From Camillea tinctor (Eukaryota > Ascomycota > Sordariomycetes > Xylariales > Xylariaceae), in contig MU394070.1 of NCBI GenBank assembly GCA_022578605.1, positions 434,001-498,000 on the forward strand: 64,000 bases of DNA, given 5' to 3'. Shown piece after piece: positions 46,801-61,213 of the stretch. Both the position numbers and the translations under genes were made by a program. The stretch's first letter is position 1. Every line of letters starts with the position of its first letter. The notes under the pieces were generated by a model. The model did no database searches. It was not told the origin of the DNA and saw only the letters and a list, made by a program, of their open reading frames with translations.

Positions 46801-47426
46801 AGATATATATATATATAGGTACATATCTATATATTTGCACATTTATTATTGGGAATAGAATAGTGCATGCTCTGACAGCAGCTGGTCAGTTTAGTAGTCT
46901 AGGCTGCTGCCGCCCAGGCTGTCGGAATCGTCATGTGGGGAGGTATCACAAGCAATGCAAAGTAAGGTTAGTCGACACTACACTAGGTTTAGCTGTATAG
47001 AGGTAGCAAGGGACCTACCTAGGTAAGGAAGGCAGAACCCACTAGAAGTGCCCCACAATGCAGCTCCCGTCATCCACTCATCAATCAATCAATTCCTCTA
47101 GGTTTAGTCCACCACGTCATCCCCTTCCACTCCAGAGGTCCGCTGATATTGAAGATACCTACAACTTCCACCACCTACATAACCTACTTACTTGATCCCA
47201 ACCAGCGACCCGAGAACATCGCAACGCAGAACATCGGCAGCCTTCCGCTTGCCCTTGCCATGCTATTGGATAACCCTTCGTGTGGTCTGCATCGCGTCCG
47301 CCTGTCATAGATAGACACCTAGAGAATCCAGCTATATCCTACCAAGCCATCTTCTCCGAACCATGTATCTGTCTCTACTGCTTCCGCAACCCGCTACAAC
47401 CTCTACGCCCTGAAGCAACCCCCATC
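43829..47426. other. Long divergent spacer, 3.6 kb
   Basis: No gene supported. It has many TAGGTA/TACCTA/TATGTA words, a run of 10 C at 44501-44510, and AT repeats near 46807-46816. It contains the promoters of the phosphatase (left) and of the phospholipase (right). The open frame leading into the phospholipase starts at a GTG at 47280, so DNA before 47427 is treated as leader. Confidence 0.5.
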
Positions 47427-50400
47427 ATGCCTCCCATGCCGACGGGTAACGCCCACTTTGGAGAGCCCCCTCGGCCTCACAATTTTGGACCCAAGTGCCG
47501 CCTCGCCCCCGTGTCCAGTCCCTTTTCTGCCGAGCAGCTCGACCACATCCCTCCCGTTAAAGCCCAATACTTTTACAGCTCACCTATTCCCATAGACGAC
47601 CCTCTGTCTACCTCGACCATTGCTGCAACCACCGACCCCAAATCTGCTAGGAGCAGCCTCCAGCCCTTTTCGCCCAGCGACAACAACGCCTTGGAGAAAG
47701 CATGGCTGAGCCTTGCCTCGGACGAATACCGCCGCAACCACACCCAGGCTCGCCGTAATCGGAGCCCAAGTCCTTCTCTTGCTGAAGCCAATGCCAAAAA
47801 ACTTAGTGCTATCACACATAACTTGGCCGTACAACATGCCGAGAAACACGCACGCGACGGTCCGCCGCGGGACATCGTACCCCCCGTTGGTGAATCTTTG
47901 CCCGTCACCGACTCCGCTCTGTCTTTATGTTGCTCCGAGCTTCTCGTCGATGTTGGCGTCGCCATACGTGCGTCTTTCTGTGCTGTTGCTCGCAGGAGGC
48001 AGCATGTGCTAAACAGGGAGAGCGTTGCCGAGGCCGTTATGGCTGAGATGAAGATACTCCGTACGGATCCATCGACTTCGGCCGTAGAGAACCGCGAGAG
48101 ATCTTCTAGCGTAGTTCTTGGGCATCCGAGGACCGAATCTCTGGTCAAGTCATATACTGAGCAAAAGTCCGGCAGCAGACCCTCCAGCACCGGAGGTTCC
48201 GTCGAAGCCCGCAGTCGCCAGAGTTCAAGAGCAAGGTCGCAAACACAAGCGACTGCCCATGCTTCCCCTGTTGAGATTAGCGCCAGTGCACCGGCCTTTA
48301 CCAGATCTTCCCTCGCAGATGATGGTATTACAGGTACGCCTTTTGTTCGCGTAGGCACACCAGAGACTCAAATTCTATCCCCGCCATCATCTCTGCCCTT
48401 AAACACCTCTTCATCCTTAAACACTAAGGCCACCGATGAGCGCAAACAGTATGAGATAAAGTCGGTTGCTCCTTTTGACGAGATACCATCGCCGCGGCCC
48501 GAAGCAAAGAGGGAGTTTTCTGGGAGCTCTATAGATATCCCGGTGGGAGTATCAAGGTTACGTATGTGTGTTCAGTTTGTCTATTCGCTTCTAGAATTTG
48601 GGTCACCATTCCTGTAGGCTACTTTGCCCTATACCCTACTACCAAAAATGCTCCCAACATTTTACATAGGACGTCAACTGACAAGTAGATTACAGACGAA
48701 GTAAGCCTTCCGGCACTACAGATGAAACCTATATACTGGTCCCCCGTCAACGACCTATCTACGGTGTTACGGGCTACATGGTTCTACCGGTAAATACAGG
48801 CCCAATAATATGCAGCAATAATGTTACTAACCACAAGTAGAGACGATATGAGACCCGTTGACCCCAGTGTTGCTAATCAACTAGAAGCTGGCTATCGGGA
48901 GCTCAAACCTCATACCGAAACCTGGAATGATGAACTAAGATGTGCTGTCGAAGTTGGTCCTCTAGGCGAAGAGAAGGTCTCTCATCCATTGTGGCCAAAA
49001 ACGTCAAGCTCGCCTCTCAACAAAAGAGAGGACATACTAGAGCCTTTAGTTTCTAGCAACCCCTTTTGCGCTTCTCGCTGCTTCCGTGGAGAGGCTGCTG
49101 CTGAGGGAAGCCTCATACCAACTTCGAACGAAGACAACTCAACCACATTACCAGCTCACAGGAAGTTCGACCACTACCATGTTATCTACAAGGACGAAAC
49201 AACAGCATTTTTGCTGAAGCCAAGCTTAAAGCCTTCCGCATACTACGGGCGCAGACCAGTAGCAAAGATAATTAAGGGTCTTACCATCGGAATCCCCGTC
49301 GTCCGTGGTTTTGATTACGATGCATGGCAGAGAAAACACCAAAAGAAACAAGCACCCCCGCAAAGTGTTCGTCAGTTTGGGTCATCCAGCACTGGTGGCT
49401 ATCAGGATGATGTCTGCTTAGCTTGCAAATCGGAAAAAGACCGCGGTCAGGTTACGGATCTCGTCCTAGTCGTCCATGGCATCGGCCAGAAGCTAGCAGA
49501 GCGGGTGGAAAACTACCATTTCACTCACGCCATCAACGCATTTCGTCGGGCGGTTAACATCGAACTTGGAAGTGAGGCTGTTAAAGCTGTCCTTCGCGAG
49601 GGGCAAAACGGGATAATGGTCTTACCAGTGAACTGGAGGCAAACATTATCTTTTGAGGACGGCGGTCCTATGAAGGAGGAAGACAAAGCCCACTATACCC
49701 CAGATGGTTTCAGCCTGAAGGACATCGAGCCAAAAACTATCCCCGCAGTTCGAAGTATGATATCCGATGTTATGTTTGACATTCCATTCTACATGTCCCA
49801 TCACAAACCGAAGATGGTAGCCGCACTTGTCGGCGAGGCAAACCGTGTCTACAGGCTTTGGTGCCAAAACAACCCCGGATTCTCAGAGCATGGCCGAGTT
49901 CACCTAATAGGCCACTCGCTGGGCAGTGTCATGGCAATTGAGGTGCTGTCAGGGCAGCCAACTATCACTTCTCCTTTGAAACTTAAGAAACCACTCCAGC
50001 TGGATTTCTTCGAGTTTGACACGAAGAATCTGTTTCTCCTAGGGAGCCCAGCTGCGTTCTTTCTACTGCTAGAAAGGGGTATGCTGTTGCCTCGTAGAGG
50101 TCGTCTGAAGCCAGGGGCAAACTCTGCCGATGCTGTATCCAAGGATGTCGTTGGAAACGCAGGCATCTTTGGTTGTCTCGCTGTTGATAACATTTATAAC
50201 ATATTAGCACGAGAGGACGCTGTTGCATATTTGCTGAACGGCACCTTGGATCCTATGTATGCAGCAAGCTTGAAAACCGCTTATGTCCCAAGCGCATCAC
50301 CATCTATCTTACAGTCTATGAGCAACGCAGTAAGAAGCTTTGTTCCTGGGGCATCATCTGCACCAACAGTCGTGGGGCATCCTGACCTTGTGAAGCCTCC

Positions 50401-50704
50401 AACATTCCGCCTACCATCACAGCTTGAACTTGAAGTACACGACTTCACACGCGAGGAGGTTGCTGAGAAGAAGGCGTTTCTTCTCAACGACAATGGCCAG
50501 ATCGACTATTTTCTACGGTCTAGTGGGGGGCCGCTAGAAATACAGTATTTAAACATGCTGAGCGCACACTCTAGCTACTGGACTAATAACGATCTGATCC
50601 GCATGTTATGTATGGAGATTGGGAGGGAGCCAGGCAAGGCGAACACACTGCCAGAGATGAGAGCAATGAAAGTCACAAAGCGAAATCTCCCATCATTGAC
50701 CTAA
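47427..50704 (+). CDS. DDHD-domain phospholipase A1
   Basis: Three exons, 47427-48561, 48696-48789 and 48838-50704, with introns of 134 and 48 bp, give 1031 residues. DDHD/PA-PLA1 lipases cleave phosphatidic acid and related phospholipids; fungal relatives (yeast DDL1/YOR022C) act in mitochondrial lipid turnover. The N-terminal third has PPVKAQYFYSSPIPIDDPL and a long Ser-rich region. The small middle exon supplies MKPIYWSPVNDLSTVLRATWFYR, as in family members. The lipase core has DLVLVVHGIGQ and the nucleophile elbow HLIGHSLGSVMA (Ser770). The DDHD part includes FDTKNLFLLGSPAAFF, DNIYNILAREDAVAYLLNG and HSSYWTNNDLIRML near the end. The ATG at 47427 is the first good one in frame, but an additional upstream exon cannot be excluded. 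Both catalytic and DDHD elements are intact. Confidence 0.9.
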
Positions 50705-52250
50705 CTACTAGCTAGCATGAGCCTCCCTCCTCCCCCTCCAATACGCGCGATCACACCTGTTTATCATATGTTGGCGTTTTGGAATATTGGTTTACGAAAT
50801 TAGAAGAGCATTATAGATCTTAAATACCCATCCTCATGTTTAAGTCCCCTTTCTCTAAGTTGACTGTTGAGATGCACCTTTGGTTGAGCCTTCCTTCTGT
50901 GAGTTTATCTGCAAATAATTTATGAGGCAGCACCGTTGACATAGTTAACTGAACAACTATTGAATTCTCCCTATTAGTGCTCTAAACTTGCATTAATGTG
51001 CTTTCTTGAACAGAGACCAGCCTTCGGCCTAGCATATATCACCAGCGCTAAGTGTCTACAGCTAAAACTGACATTTTTCTCGTGTAAGTGTCTTGTTTTG
51101 TTTGCCAAGGCCTTCCTCGATTTCCCAGTTGGCAGGCCAATTAAAATATCACATATTCTTCAAGACGGCAACGAATCGGGGAATTCTGATGTCTGTTATG
51201 CTTTACACATAACTACCCTGCTCGTTTCAAGTGGTCTTACAGCATATAGACAGCTCATTGGCATGTTTGGTTCCCTAATGCAAGTCACGCTGCCGGAGCA
51301 GCCCTAACTCAACCCGGAATGTCATCTCTATGTCTGTTAGAAAGCCGTTATGAGTCGATCCAGCTGTTCCTACAGGACGGACCTGGTGATACACTTGCAT
51401 CTAGGTTAGTGGTGTGGCAGGACATGTCTTCGGAAACTAATATGGCCAGGGAGTCGCGGGATGATCATGGGCACTGATAGACGGAATGGTGGTGCTTCAG
51501 GGGTAAACAACCTCGCTACATCCTGAAGAGAATAGAATGGGCTAGCTAAGGTTATGAATATACTTTCGGTTTCCCCCATGGAGTAGATCGTCCTAGGGTA
51601 TTGCGATATCCCGTATGTCTCAAAGTCCTAAAATAACAATATAGAGCTAATCTAGTGGCTATAGTGCTGGTGAACCTCGCCACATCAACTGATATCTGCT
51701 TTCATCGCTTAGCTCATGGATGTCACCTGAAAGAGATGAATAGTACCAGTCACTCATTCAAGTATGCATGGTAGGAATGGGTAGAGTTCACTCACACGAA
51801 AGTTCGGGTACCAAGAGGCCCCCCTTTATCGTCAAGGGGTAAATTGTTTATAGCAGTGACTGACCAGCAAGTAGACTGGTTAATGAAACCATGTATTGTA
51901 CTTATTCATAGGCATGGTGATCATTACATTATGGGTTACAAACCAGGCAGGTGCGGGATTCTACCGCCCTAGGCAGGCGATGGAGAAGGGAGAAGGGGCT
52001 GGAAGGGTATTTGGTCTTCGACATTGGGACCTACCTGCAGATGACCAGCTCCTCTGTACGGCGTAGTCCACGAGGCAGGGGAGAACAGGGGAGGGGAAGA
52101 GTAATCGAAGTTCACACACGTACACGCACACATGTACACACCAAGCCGTGTCTTCAGAGGACATTGAAGGACTTGATACGAGGTTATCAGTACCATCGTC
52201 ATATAACACTCGAAGCTTTAGGGAGGGTGGTCTACGACTTGTTATTTTAC

Positions 52251-52265
52251 CCACCCTCCCCCCTT
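52251..52265 (-). repeat. Polypurine-tract-like word, reverse strand
   Basis: On the minus strand this reads TTAAGGGGGGAGGG, sharing 12 bases with the word at 29783. See the finding on recurrent polypurine words. Confidence 0.35.
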
Positions 52266-54068
52266 AAACAGGGCGGGCTATTTTTTGCCTCTTCTCTTCT
52301 CTTTACGTTGGCCCACACACATACAACATAGCGACCTTCGCACATACATACATCTAACATGATGGTAGGGAATGAATGATGATTCCTATGAGGGCCCAGG
52401 TGACCCACACTCGACAAGCCCACGAGGCTGACTGCCGTCTCGTCATTATCAGGAACCGGTGTGGATAACATTATTTGATATGTACCTGGTAACTACCTCT
52501 CCCTTCTATGTAGCCCATGGGAATAGCGGCTTTTCGTCGCCAAGAGCTTCGGGATTTGGTCAGCTAGCGACCCATACTATTAGCGCAGTCGCGCGGGTCT
52601 TTCTTCCATTCATAAGCCATTGCGCTGTGCACGACAGGTAGGTAGGTGTTGTGCTCCGCTTTATGATGCTATTATGCCAATAGGTTCCAGAAATGCGCCT
52701 GCTATTCATCTCCGATTCTACACGTAAGACATTGTCGATGACTTCCTAATTGTAGAGGAAGGGGCTTAGGTAGTGAGCTAGAGTTACTGGAAGTCCATGT
52801 ACCTAATTGACCCTTTTGCATAATTGGAGTCATAAATTACAATATACAGAGTATAGGTACAACACAATGACATACCTACTCCAAGTGAAGTGAGAACTTC
52901 CAAATATATTCATCAACACTAGTGTACATAAACGCGTAGATGATCTAGTACATCTTACCCCAAGGTGGTTCTTTTGGTTATTTTTATTTTTACTCTTCCG
53001 ATGTCAACCCAAGCACGGGTTGGCATTTCAGCTGGCCGTTTAGTCCTTTCTCCTTGAAAGGAATGTTTACTTGGACCGCGGGAGAGACGAGCTTGGAACT
53101 TGGAATCGAACAAGAGCTACGCCACGCTGGCAGGGTGACCCCTGTTTGCTTTAACCAGGTACACATTTTAAGCTTCGCATATGTAGCGAATCACCTGGCT
53201 GGAACTATTCCCAGAAAGCAAGAACACCGAAGAAATTCCCTTTTCCACTTGGTGGGTCTTGGCCCCAGACCGTAAAAATGATAATCGAACGATGAGCTGG
53301 GACCCGGGTGTCGCTCCACGGGCCCTCGGCCCCCGGACCTTACCCCGGCATTTTGGATTGGCCTTCCTTCTTGCTGGGTCGGCTCTTCTAGTGTATTTTC
53401 TTTCTTCTTTCTCCGCTGAGACCCGGAGTTTACGGGTGTGGGTACGTAACCTACTAACCTAACGTACACTAATTAGCATGGACATAAGTTCTAGATATGG
53501 ATCCGGATGTGAATATGAATATGAACATGAATATGGTTCAAAGGCCCTTATGTAAAGTAGATAACATCAATGGTCTACGTATCCCTAGAAAATAATAATG
53601 ATGATAATAATAATGATAATAATAAACTCGCGTAGTCTCCCAGTCAATATCATAGACATATGCGGGCACAATGATTAATATTACAGCTCAAGCGCGGTTT
53701 TACTTGCTCTCCTTGGTCAAGGATGGCTCCACGAAAATCCGGAGGCGGGATTCCGATCGGTGTGTCCTTTTTTTTTTTCTCACACGGAGATATCCTACCC
53801 AGTCGGTAACGAAGCTATTTCCTCTCCCAAAACTAGCGAGATTTCTTGAAAGCCGGTCCAAGGCGAGTTTAGGACGTGCGTACACTAGATTACAAAACGC
53901 TTGGGGACCATACTGTAGTTACATTAGGTCAAGAAAGGGAGAGAGAGAGAAGGTAACGGAGGGGAAGTGAGGAAGGAACTTGCGAGAATATGGATCTCCT
54001 TTCTCTATCTTTCTATCTCTTCATATTTCTAATCTGTCTACTTGCCTGCCTGTTCTCTCTAGGTTCAA

Positions 54069-54086
54069 CCCCCCCCCCCCCCCCCT
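54069..54086. repeat. Poly-C tract (18 C)
   Basis: Uninterrupted run of 18 C in spacer; the length may be affected by sequencing error. Confidence 0.8.
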
Positions 54087-57000
54087 GCTCCCCTTGTCAC
54101 GATGTTATGCTAAGTATCCACTTCCCACGAGCTACATACCTAATTTATAGTTCTGACTGCTCGCCCGTCCATAGGCGTTACGGCAGATAGGCACATACGT
54201 CAGGGGAGACCGGTTTATCGCTTTGTCACGTAACTTGAGACGCTTATAATAGATATCAGTGTAGGTTATGCTTTTTGGACGGGGTGAGGTTTTTTATTCT
54301 TAATATTATAGATCGCTCACATCCACAAACGCGCTTATTCGCGGTAGACACCTTGAGTCTAGGGAAAATCCTAGGTAATTAGTATAGTTTGCAAGGCGGA
54401 GCGTAGTTCTAACTATTGGTCAGCGTCACATGCAAATGTTTAGCCCCTCTCTGTTCTCTTGCCCAGACAGATAGTAATTTTCGAAGTTCACTGCAATTCC
54501 GCCATTAATAGTGCCTACTAGGCGGTGTTGGACTTCAGCTCTCGTTAGTAATATGGTAGGTATGTTCATTTCCTAAATTATAGTCGACGCGATAAGCCAT
54601 GAAGGCGGGATTTTCCTGACCTAGCTAACGCTCGTTTCTGACCCGAGTCACTTCGAATAGGCGATATGAACTTCCAGAAGTACCTGGCATAACTCACTGC
54701 CTCAAATTAGCTCTAGCGCAACGGTGCTGTTCTGTTCATCGTGTATGTACGCTGCAGAGTAATATCGCAGTCGAGCCTAGCTTGTGATATGGCAAACCCC
54801 CCTTGATAGGCAATAGCAATAGTTTTACTCCTTCTCCTTTTTTTTCTCCTATCATTATATAGACGAAACGTTAACATCGCTCCTTCAGGGCTGATCTGTC
54901 CGAGACCCTGGACGACCCATAGAGTCCTGTAAACCCCGATATCTCGGATTTGGATATATATCCTCCCCCCTTCTCTTCGGAGAAGACACTTGCTCGTCGT
55001 TCGGCCGATGGCTGCAAAGGTTCAGTCGGGAAAAGGCTGCTACGAAGCACAAGAAGCCTTGAAATTTCGTTCGGCTTGTAGGCGGATATTCCTTTGGTGT
55101 CCAACAACTATCTTTTTTAGTTCCTCTGTGCCGCACTTGTAGCCTACATACACCAACACCACCGCCTACCTATCTTTTACCGTGCCCCCTTGTTGCAACC
55201 GAGCGGGACGTTTCACTGGAATATGTGCATATACTTGGTTGCTACTTGGTCCCCCACCCACTTGAAGACCGTGCCGCACTGCCGCAAGAGATAAAAATAT
55301 CACAGCCCTCCTAGAGGTCAGACAATCAGGCCGAGACAGAAAACTGACACCTATTTGCAGGAAAAAAACAACGAACACTCATTCCCATGCAGGTCTCCCC
55401 AACCGAGTTGCGGACTTAAGAAAACATAGAGAGGCCGGACGGGCACTGGAGATAATGACCTCTTGAACTGAGGATAGGGGGGGAAGGTCGGAGAATGGAA
55501 CGACTTAAAGAGCCGATCCGGGTGTGAGGAGGGGCGAGAAGAATAGAAAGGAGGAGCCAAAGAAGACGAGGAAGAAAGGGATGGAGAGTGGTGTGGTTGA
55601 TTATTATTCAGTGTTCTGCTTATTATTTCTTCATTTTCCGCCTTTTCGTCCTTTCTCATCTTGGTTCCTCCTTTTTTGTCTTTCTATTTATCCTTCGCAG
55701 GATTCCGACGTCTTGTCCCATGATACCCTCTCCTTACATGCCTATTACAAGCATGGCTACATTATAACTAGCAGGAGCTAGCCAACGTTATTCGTTGGTA
55801 AGGCTTATAACTGTTGAATATATGTCGGAAATTTGGAAGGGCTGGCAGGTAGCCGGGTAGCTAGCATGTGTCTAGCAGTTTTCTGTATCTATTTTAAACC
55901 ACAGGCCATGTGGCTAGCCCGTCACACCTCCCCTTGTTTTTACCTTACGAGAAGATTTTTCCTCTTCCTTATCCCCTCGTGTGACATTCTTTCCCCCGGA
56001 ACGAAGCTAATACACGTTTTTTTCCCGTGGGGTCGGGTCGCCTCGTGGATGGGTACCGCAGCATTGTATGTATGTAGGTACGTCCGGATGGATGGGCGGA
56101 TGTATGTACGCATGTGATGTACCTATATGATGTACCTATAGGTAGTTGCTTGTGTGTATGCGCCAACGCCAACGCCGCAACGTGTAATAGGGGGTGGAGT
56201 GGTATATGGGTGTGTGACACAAGGGGATAAGATGAGAGGAGAGGGAATAAAGTAAAACCCCCTTCTCAGCCCTGTGGGTATGGGTTCGAAATTCTGCGAC
56301 CTTAAACAACCCCGGACTGCGGCGGACAAAATCCTTCGAAAAGGACGAGATAGAAGAATGAGAAAAAAAGAAGAGAAAAAGAACATTATTCTAGAAGAAC
56401 TTGACCTGGCGGGTTGAGGCTGAGGCTGAGATTGAGGCTGTGCTGCGCATTCTACAGTAATATACGACCCTTCTTCAATGGTTTGGGTTGGTTCATATGC
56501 CATTGTCTACGGATGCGGTTTTGAATTGTACCATATCATATGCAGTAAATATGAATTGGGGGAGAGAGAGGCATAGGCCAAGGAAAACATTCACTAAAGT
56601 ACACAATAAGTAAAAAGAAAAGTTGAATATACCTACTAAGTTGTGTAAGTCGGGGAGAAAAGAAAAGGGAAAACCGGTATACGGCACAGGATTATGAGAG
56701 GGAGATATTGCTCTATGATGCTAGAGAGCAATATGACATGATGAAGCTTCCTCTTTGGTGAATTTGGTCTTGAGATAGAGACGGCGATTCTATGTAATGT
56801 AGGTCATGTGCCTACTTGTGTCTAATTCGCCTGAGTTGCTTAGTTATTACATTTATGAGTACAAAATATATATCATTCACAGGGCGAGTGCGTAAGTGAC
56901 AACATATGATAAATTAGTTTCGGTGGGGTAGTTAGTTGTATGTAAATATGTAGGTTAGGCTATATGGATGCGTGCGCATGATGAGAAAAAAAATCAATTC

Positions 57001-59804
57001 AAAAGCGACGATGATGACGATGACGCACAACGATGATCTTGATTGTTAAGCAAAGCTTACGATAACTTGGTGTACAAAGTACAAAGTGAATGATATGTTC
57101 CGCCGCGACAGTTAATTTGGGTTAATTATTATTATTAGCCCCGATTGCTCTGTTACTGCATCACTTCGAGGTAGGGAACTTATATCTCGCATCTTAGAGG
57201 CGGGGAAAAGAGAGGAAAGAGGAGGGGGGGGAGGGGGAGTAGACAGGGGTGCAAGGTAAGTAAGTCTTGAAGAGGAAATGGAAAGGAAAAAAAGGAAAAA
57301 GAGTAAAAGCCGATCGATAATGATAATGGAGTTCTATAATCACATCATGCTATCATCTATCGGGAATCGGAATAGTATGGGTACACCCGCTAGAAGGGTG
57401 TGTGTGTGTACGTGTGAAGGAGAGACTGAGACGGAGGAGAAGAAGAAGAAGAGGAGGAGGAGAGGGACAGAGTCTGTCCTCTGGTGGTTTGGCCTTCAGT
57501 TAAAACTGTTAAGTTCACCGCAAGAGTCCCTGGACCCGGTAGTTTCAGACCCAGTCAGTTACACAGGACGATGTAGAAGGGTTGCGTCAGTCGGAAAAGA
57601 GAGCCTCTGAATGGCTGCCACCCCCCCTGTAGACCCGGAACCTAACCCGAGGCGACCAATCATAGACGGTAAATCGGCGCCTAAGGGGACTAAATTCGCG
57701 ATTGTTAGGTTGACCGCTCTTCTTCTTTGGAAATGTCGGCCAACCTTGTGCGTGCTATGTAGCAGCAAAGCAGGTACTCGTATCGTGTCGAACTACGCGA
57801 AGACTTGCAACACAAAAAATTGACGGTCAATTATTGATTTCCTGTCGCTTTGTCCATGAATTACCTATCCCCTTACCCTTTCCGGGAGTCTTCTCCAGAC
57901 CTAGGAAATCGAAAATAATATTGGAGTGCCCGTAGGAGATGACGGGGTGTCTACGTAGAGTCCATCTATACTTGCAGCTAGAAACAGGGGTGTCGAGGAA
58001 CATGTGAAGTGATATGAGTACATCGAGTATACTTCAGTAATCTACGTACCGTGCCAGAAACAGAAACAGGTCTCTGAAAAGAAAAGGGCCAAAAAAAAAA
58101 AGGTGCTGACAGGAGAGACACAGAGACAGAGAGAAGACCATTTTCAGCCCTACTACCTTACTCTACTTTACTTATTTGATTACCTTTATTAACTAATTAC
58201 CTAGGTTAGTGAAGTACACGATGCTGACAAAAACCTTCCGCTTTAGGAAGAAGCGAGAAAGAATGAAGCATGTAATTCCTCCTTCTTGTCAGCACTTTCA
58301 GCACTTTCATACCCAACTCTTCTCTTTACTATACTCTATATCTCCGGGTTATATCTATCTATCTCTATACAGTACTGCTCTCTCATAGATCTGCATGCCT
58401 CGTAATTATCTACCAATCATATACGACTACTAGTACTACCTATAAACCTACTACATAGTACATATAATAAAGATTGCCCTCGTGCGTGCACTCAATTCCG
58501 TGCTCATTCCCGGACCCGGCCGTCTGTATCTATAGGTTGGTGGGGAATAGCAAAGCAAGCCAATCGACAAACTCTAAAATTCCCCTTTAAAGCAGAGTCT
58601 AAGAGGTTATAGGTTGGGTTGTGGCCAAAATATGGTCGCAGGGTCGGCAGGGGTGAGGCGGAGGAAGGATGATGAAGGAGGGGGGAGGAGGGGGAAGAAG
58701 CATATGAGATAGATCTTACCTAATGTACCGTGCATCAAATCCAAGCTTAAAGCTCCATGGGTAGAGCAAAGTTCCTGCATAGCCTCCGCGTGGCCATAGC
58801 GATACATACAGATTGGAAGAGATGTCGAGAGAGGAAAGAGTATATGTGTGCAAGAGCCACAAGGACATGGGCAAATACCAAGCCAGCCAGCCAGCAAGCG
58901 AGTACACTATGCAGATGACAACGACGCTGTGACGGTATAATATCATTGTTTTTATTTTGTTTTATTTTTACCAAGTACTTTTGTCATTACGGCCCATTCT
59001 TATGATGCACACAATAACAACAGTACCATCACCATACGATCTAGGTTAGGTGCTTACTTTACTCTTTTTCTCTTCTCTTTTTCTTTTTCTTTTTTTTTCT
59101 TCTAATACTCTTTTTTTGTTGGAGGTTTAATTTACAATTTTGACTTGTACTAAGACCAGACCGTACTACAAAACTAATGTATGTACGTTATCAACCGAAG
59201 ACGACTGCTCCGCGCGCTTAACAAGGCTCAGGCCGCATTTAAAGATCTTTGACTTACACGCGATGTTGTGGCACCATGTTCGAATTTGGACCCGGAGGCT
59301 CAAGTTTTATGTAGCACTGTTTTTGGTTCACTACTACGTATGTGTGCGTCTGCTTGCGTGTAGGTTTATGTACTCGATTCATGATCGTCTCTCTAAGCCT
59401 CTAAAATTGGGTTAACAAGAGTCATTGCGAGTGTGCGGGTGAGATGAGCAGGTGAATTGAGTGACTCAAGTGAGATCATTCCTTTTGAAAATCGCGCGAA
59501 GCGATGATGGATCTGGGTAATCGTCCCGATATGGATGCTACCTTCTGGGTCCAACAGAAGAACTATCTCGATCTTTGACCAATCGTGTTAGTCCCGACGT
59601 CTGTTGGCGTCTTTTGTTTTTATTACTACCATTATTTAACCCTCACATCATTTTTTACCTCTCTGCCCCTTCCCAATTACCTATGTACATAATCTTGATT
59701 CGCTCAGGGACCAAGGTTACAACCTCATGCGGGGAACCATAAAGAAGAAGAAGAAGAAGAAGAAGACGGGAAAAAAAAAAGTTGTCTTCACAGCTAAACT
59801 ATCT

Positions 59805-59842
59805 AAGGGACATTGAGCGAAGGGACATTGAGCGAAGGGACA
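59805..59842. repeat. 15-bp tandem repeat, 2.5 copies
   Basis: Unit AAGGGACATTGAGCG occurs twice exactly, then half again. Confidence 0.85.
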
Positions 59843-61213
59843 AGAGGAGAGGGTGTGCATTTTACTGCTAGGGACTATTTGGACACTACTGTGCCTAATA
59901 GTTGGGCTGATGATCCGGCGCCAAGGTACCGTGCATACGGAGTACATACATAAGAGTTTCTGCACCGTTGAACAGTAGTACTAGACTGGGGTTTTCTTTT
60001 TCTTTTTTTTTATTCCCAGGTCCCAAGGCGCTAGGGTGATACCTTTACTCTCTGTGCTTCTTGATCTGCCAATCGGTATGTTAGCCATCATGTCGGGCCA
60101 TCGCCTCACGGACGACATATGGTTACGGTACTACCAAACAACCCCTCCTGATGGATAGATACAACTAATACATACCTATGTACATACCATGATTTTTTTT
60201 TCGGTCTGCTTCTTCTTCTGATTCTTCCCCACGCAAAATGTTAGGTGCACATAGGCATAGGCCACACTGCAGAGAGAGTGAGACCAGAAAGGGAAAGATA
60301 ATGGGCAAAAAGATATTTATAACACATGCACATACATACCTAATTATTCTTCACCTAACGGGGCATCATTCTTGGAAGTAACCCACAGATCAGGCTCATG
60401 ATACTCACCCCCACCAAAACGCTACAACACTTTTGTCAGATTAATCAATTAATACTTACTAATGCCTCTCGTCCAACAGTACATGATCCTCCCCAGATAG
60501 GTATAGATATAAGTATAAGTATAGGATAGGTAAATTGCATAGACGAAACCCACACGCACATACATACATAATGCGAGGCATAGAAGAGAGAGAGAGAGAG
60601 ATAGATAGAGAAAGCAAGAGACGTTACCTTCGTTAGTTTAGGCTGCATGGATGTAGTTCGTTGGTGAAATCGGCAAAAACAGCAAATCGGTAATGATTTG
60701 TTAGCTGAACGAATGTGATCGATGGACTATACTACTAACGGTTAGGTGGTTATCGTCATGAGGACAGGGGGGGGAGGGGAGCCGGTGCTGGACCTTTTCT
60801 GTGTTCAATCTTGAAACCCTAATCCCAGAACGGGGCCAGTTACAGCTCTAATCAATGATCATTTTGCTGGTCGAGTGTGGCAGTGTCGATGCTGCTGCTG
60901 TTGTTTTTGTTTGTGTTATTGCTATGGTTATGGTGGTTGTGCGTGGTTGTCGCCGTCTATTGTTGTCATATCCGAGTCTTGTTATTGACGTATATTGTTG
61001 GTCGCTCTAGGGGTCTGAGGGTCCTAATGCTGTTGGGTTGACTTCAAGGTTTATTGTGGTTTATCTATGTACAACTTATGTTTTAGCAGATTTCCCTTTT
61101 CATGTATCCCAGTAATTTAACCAACCTAGCAATTTTTGCTCTGTATGTACTTACATACTTACATACCTACATATGCTCTCCCTGGACTCACACTATATAC
61201 TTAACCTACTACC

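Noticed and set aside
47280..47426. Upstream extension of the lipase (49 codons)
   Set aside because: It begins with GTG; the first in-frame ATG is at 47427.
47573..48358. 261-codon minus-strand open frame
   Set aside because: Opposite exon 1 of the DDHD lipase, which has clear family support.
53259..53462. GC-rich 67-codon frame, possible LTR or gene
   Set aside because: No repeat partner or terminal TG..CA pair recognised, and no protein family.
56123..56503. Minus-strand frame MAYEPTQTIEEG...
   Set aside because: The first 33 residues look plausible, but the rest becomes low-complexity and no strong splice donor or second exon was found.
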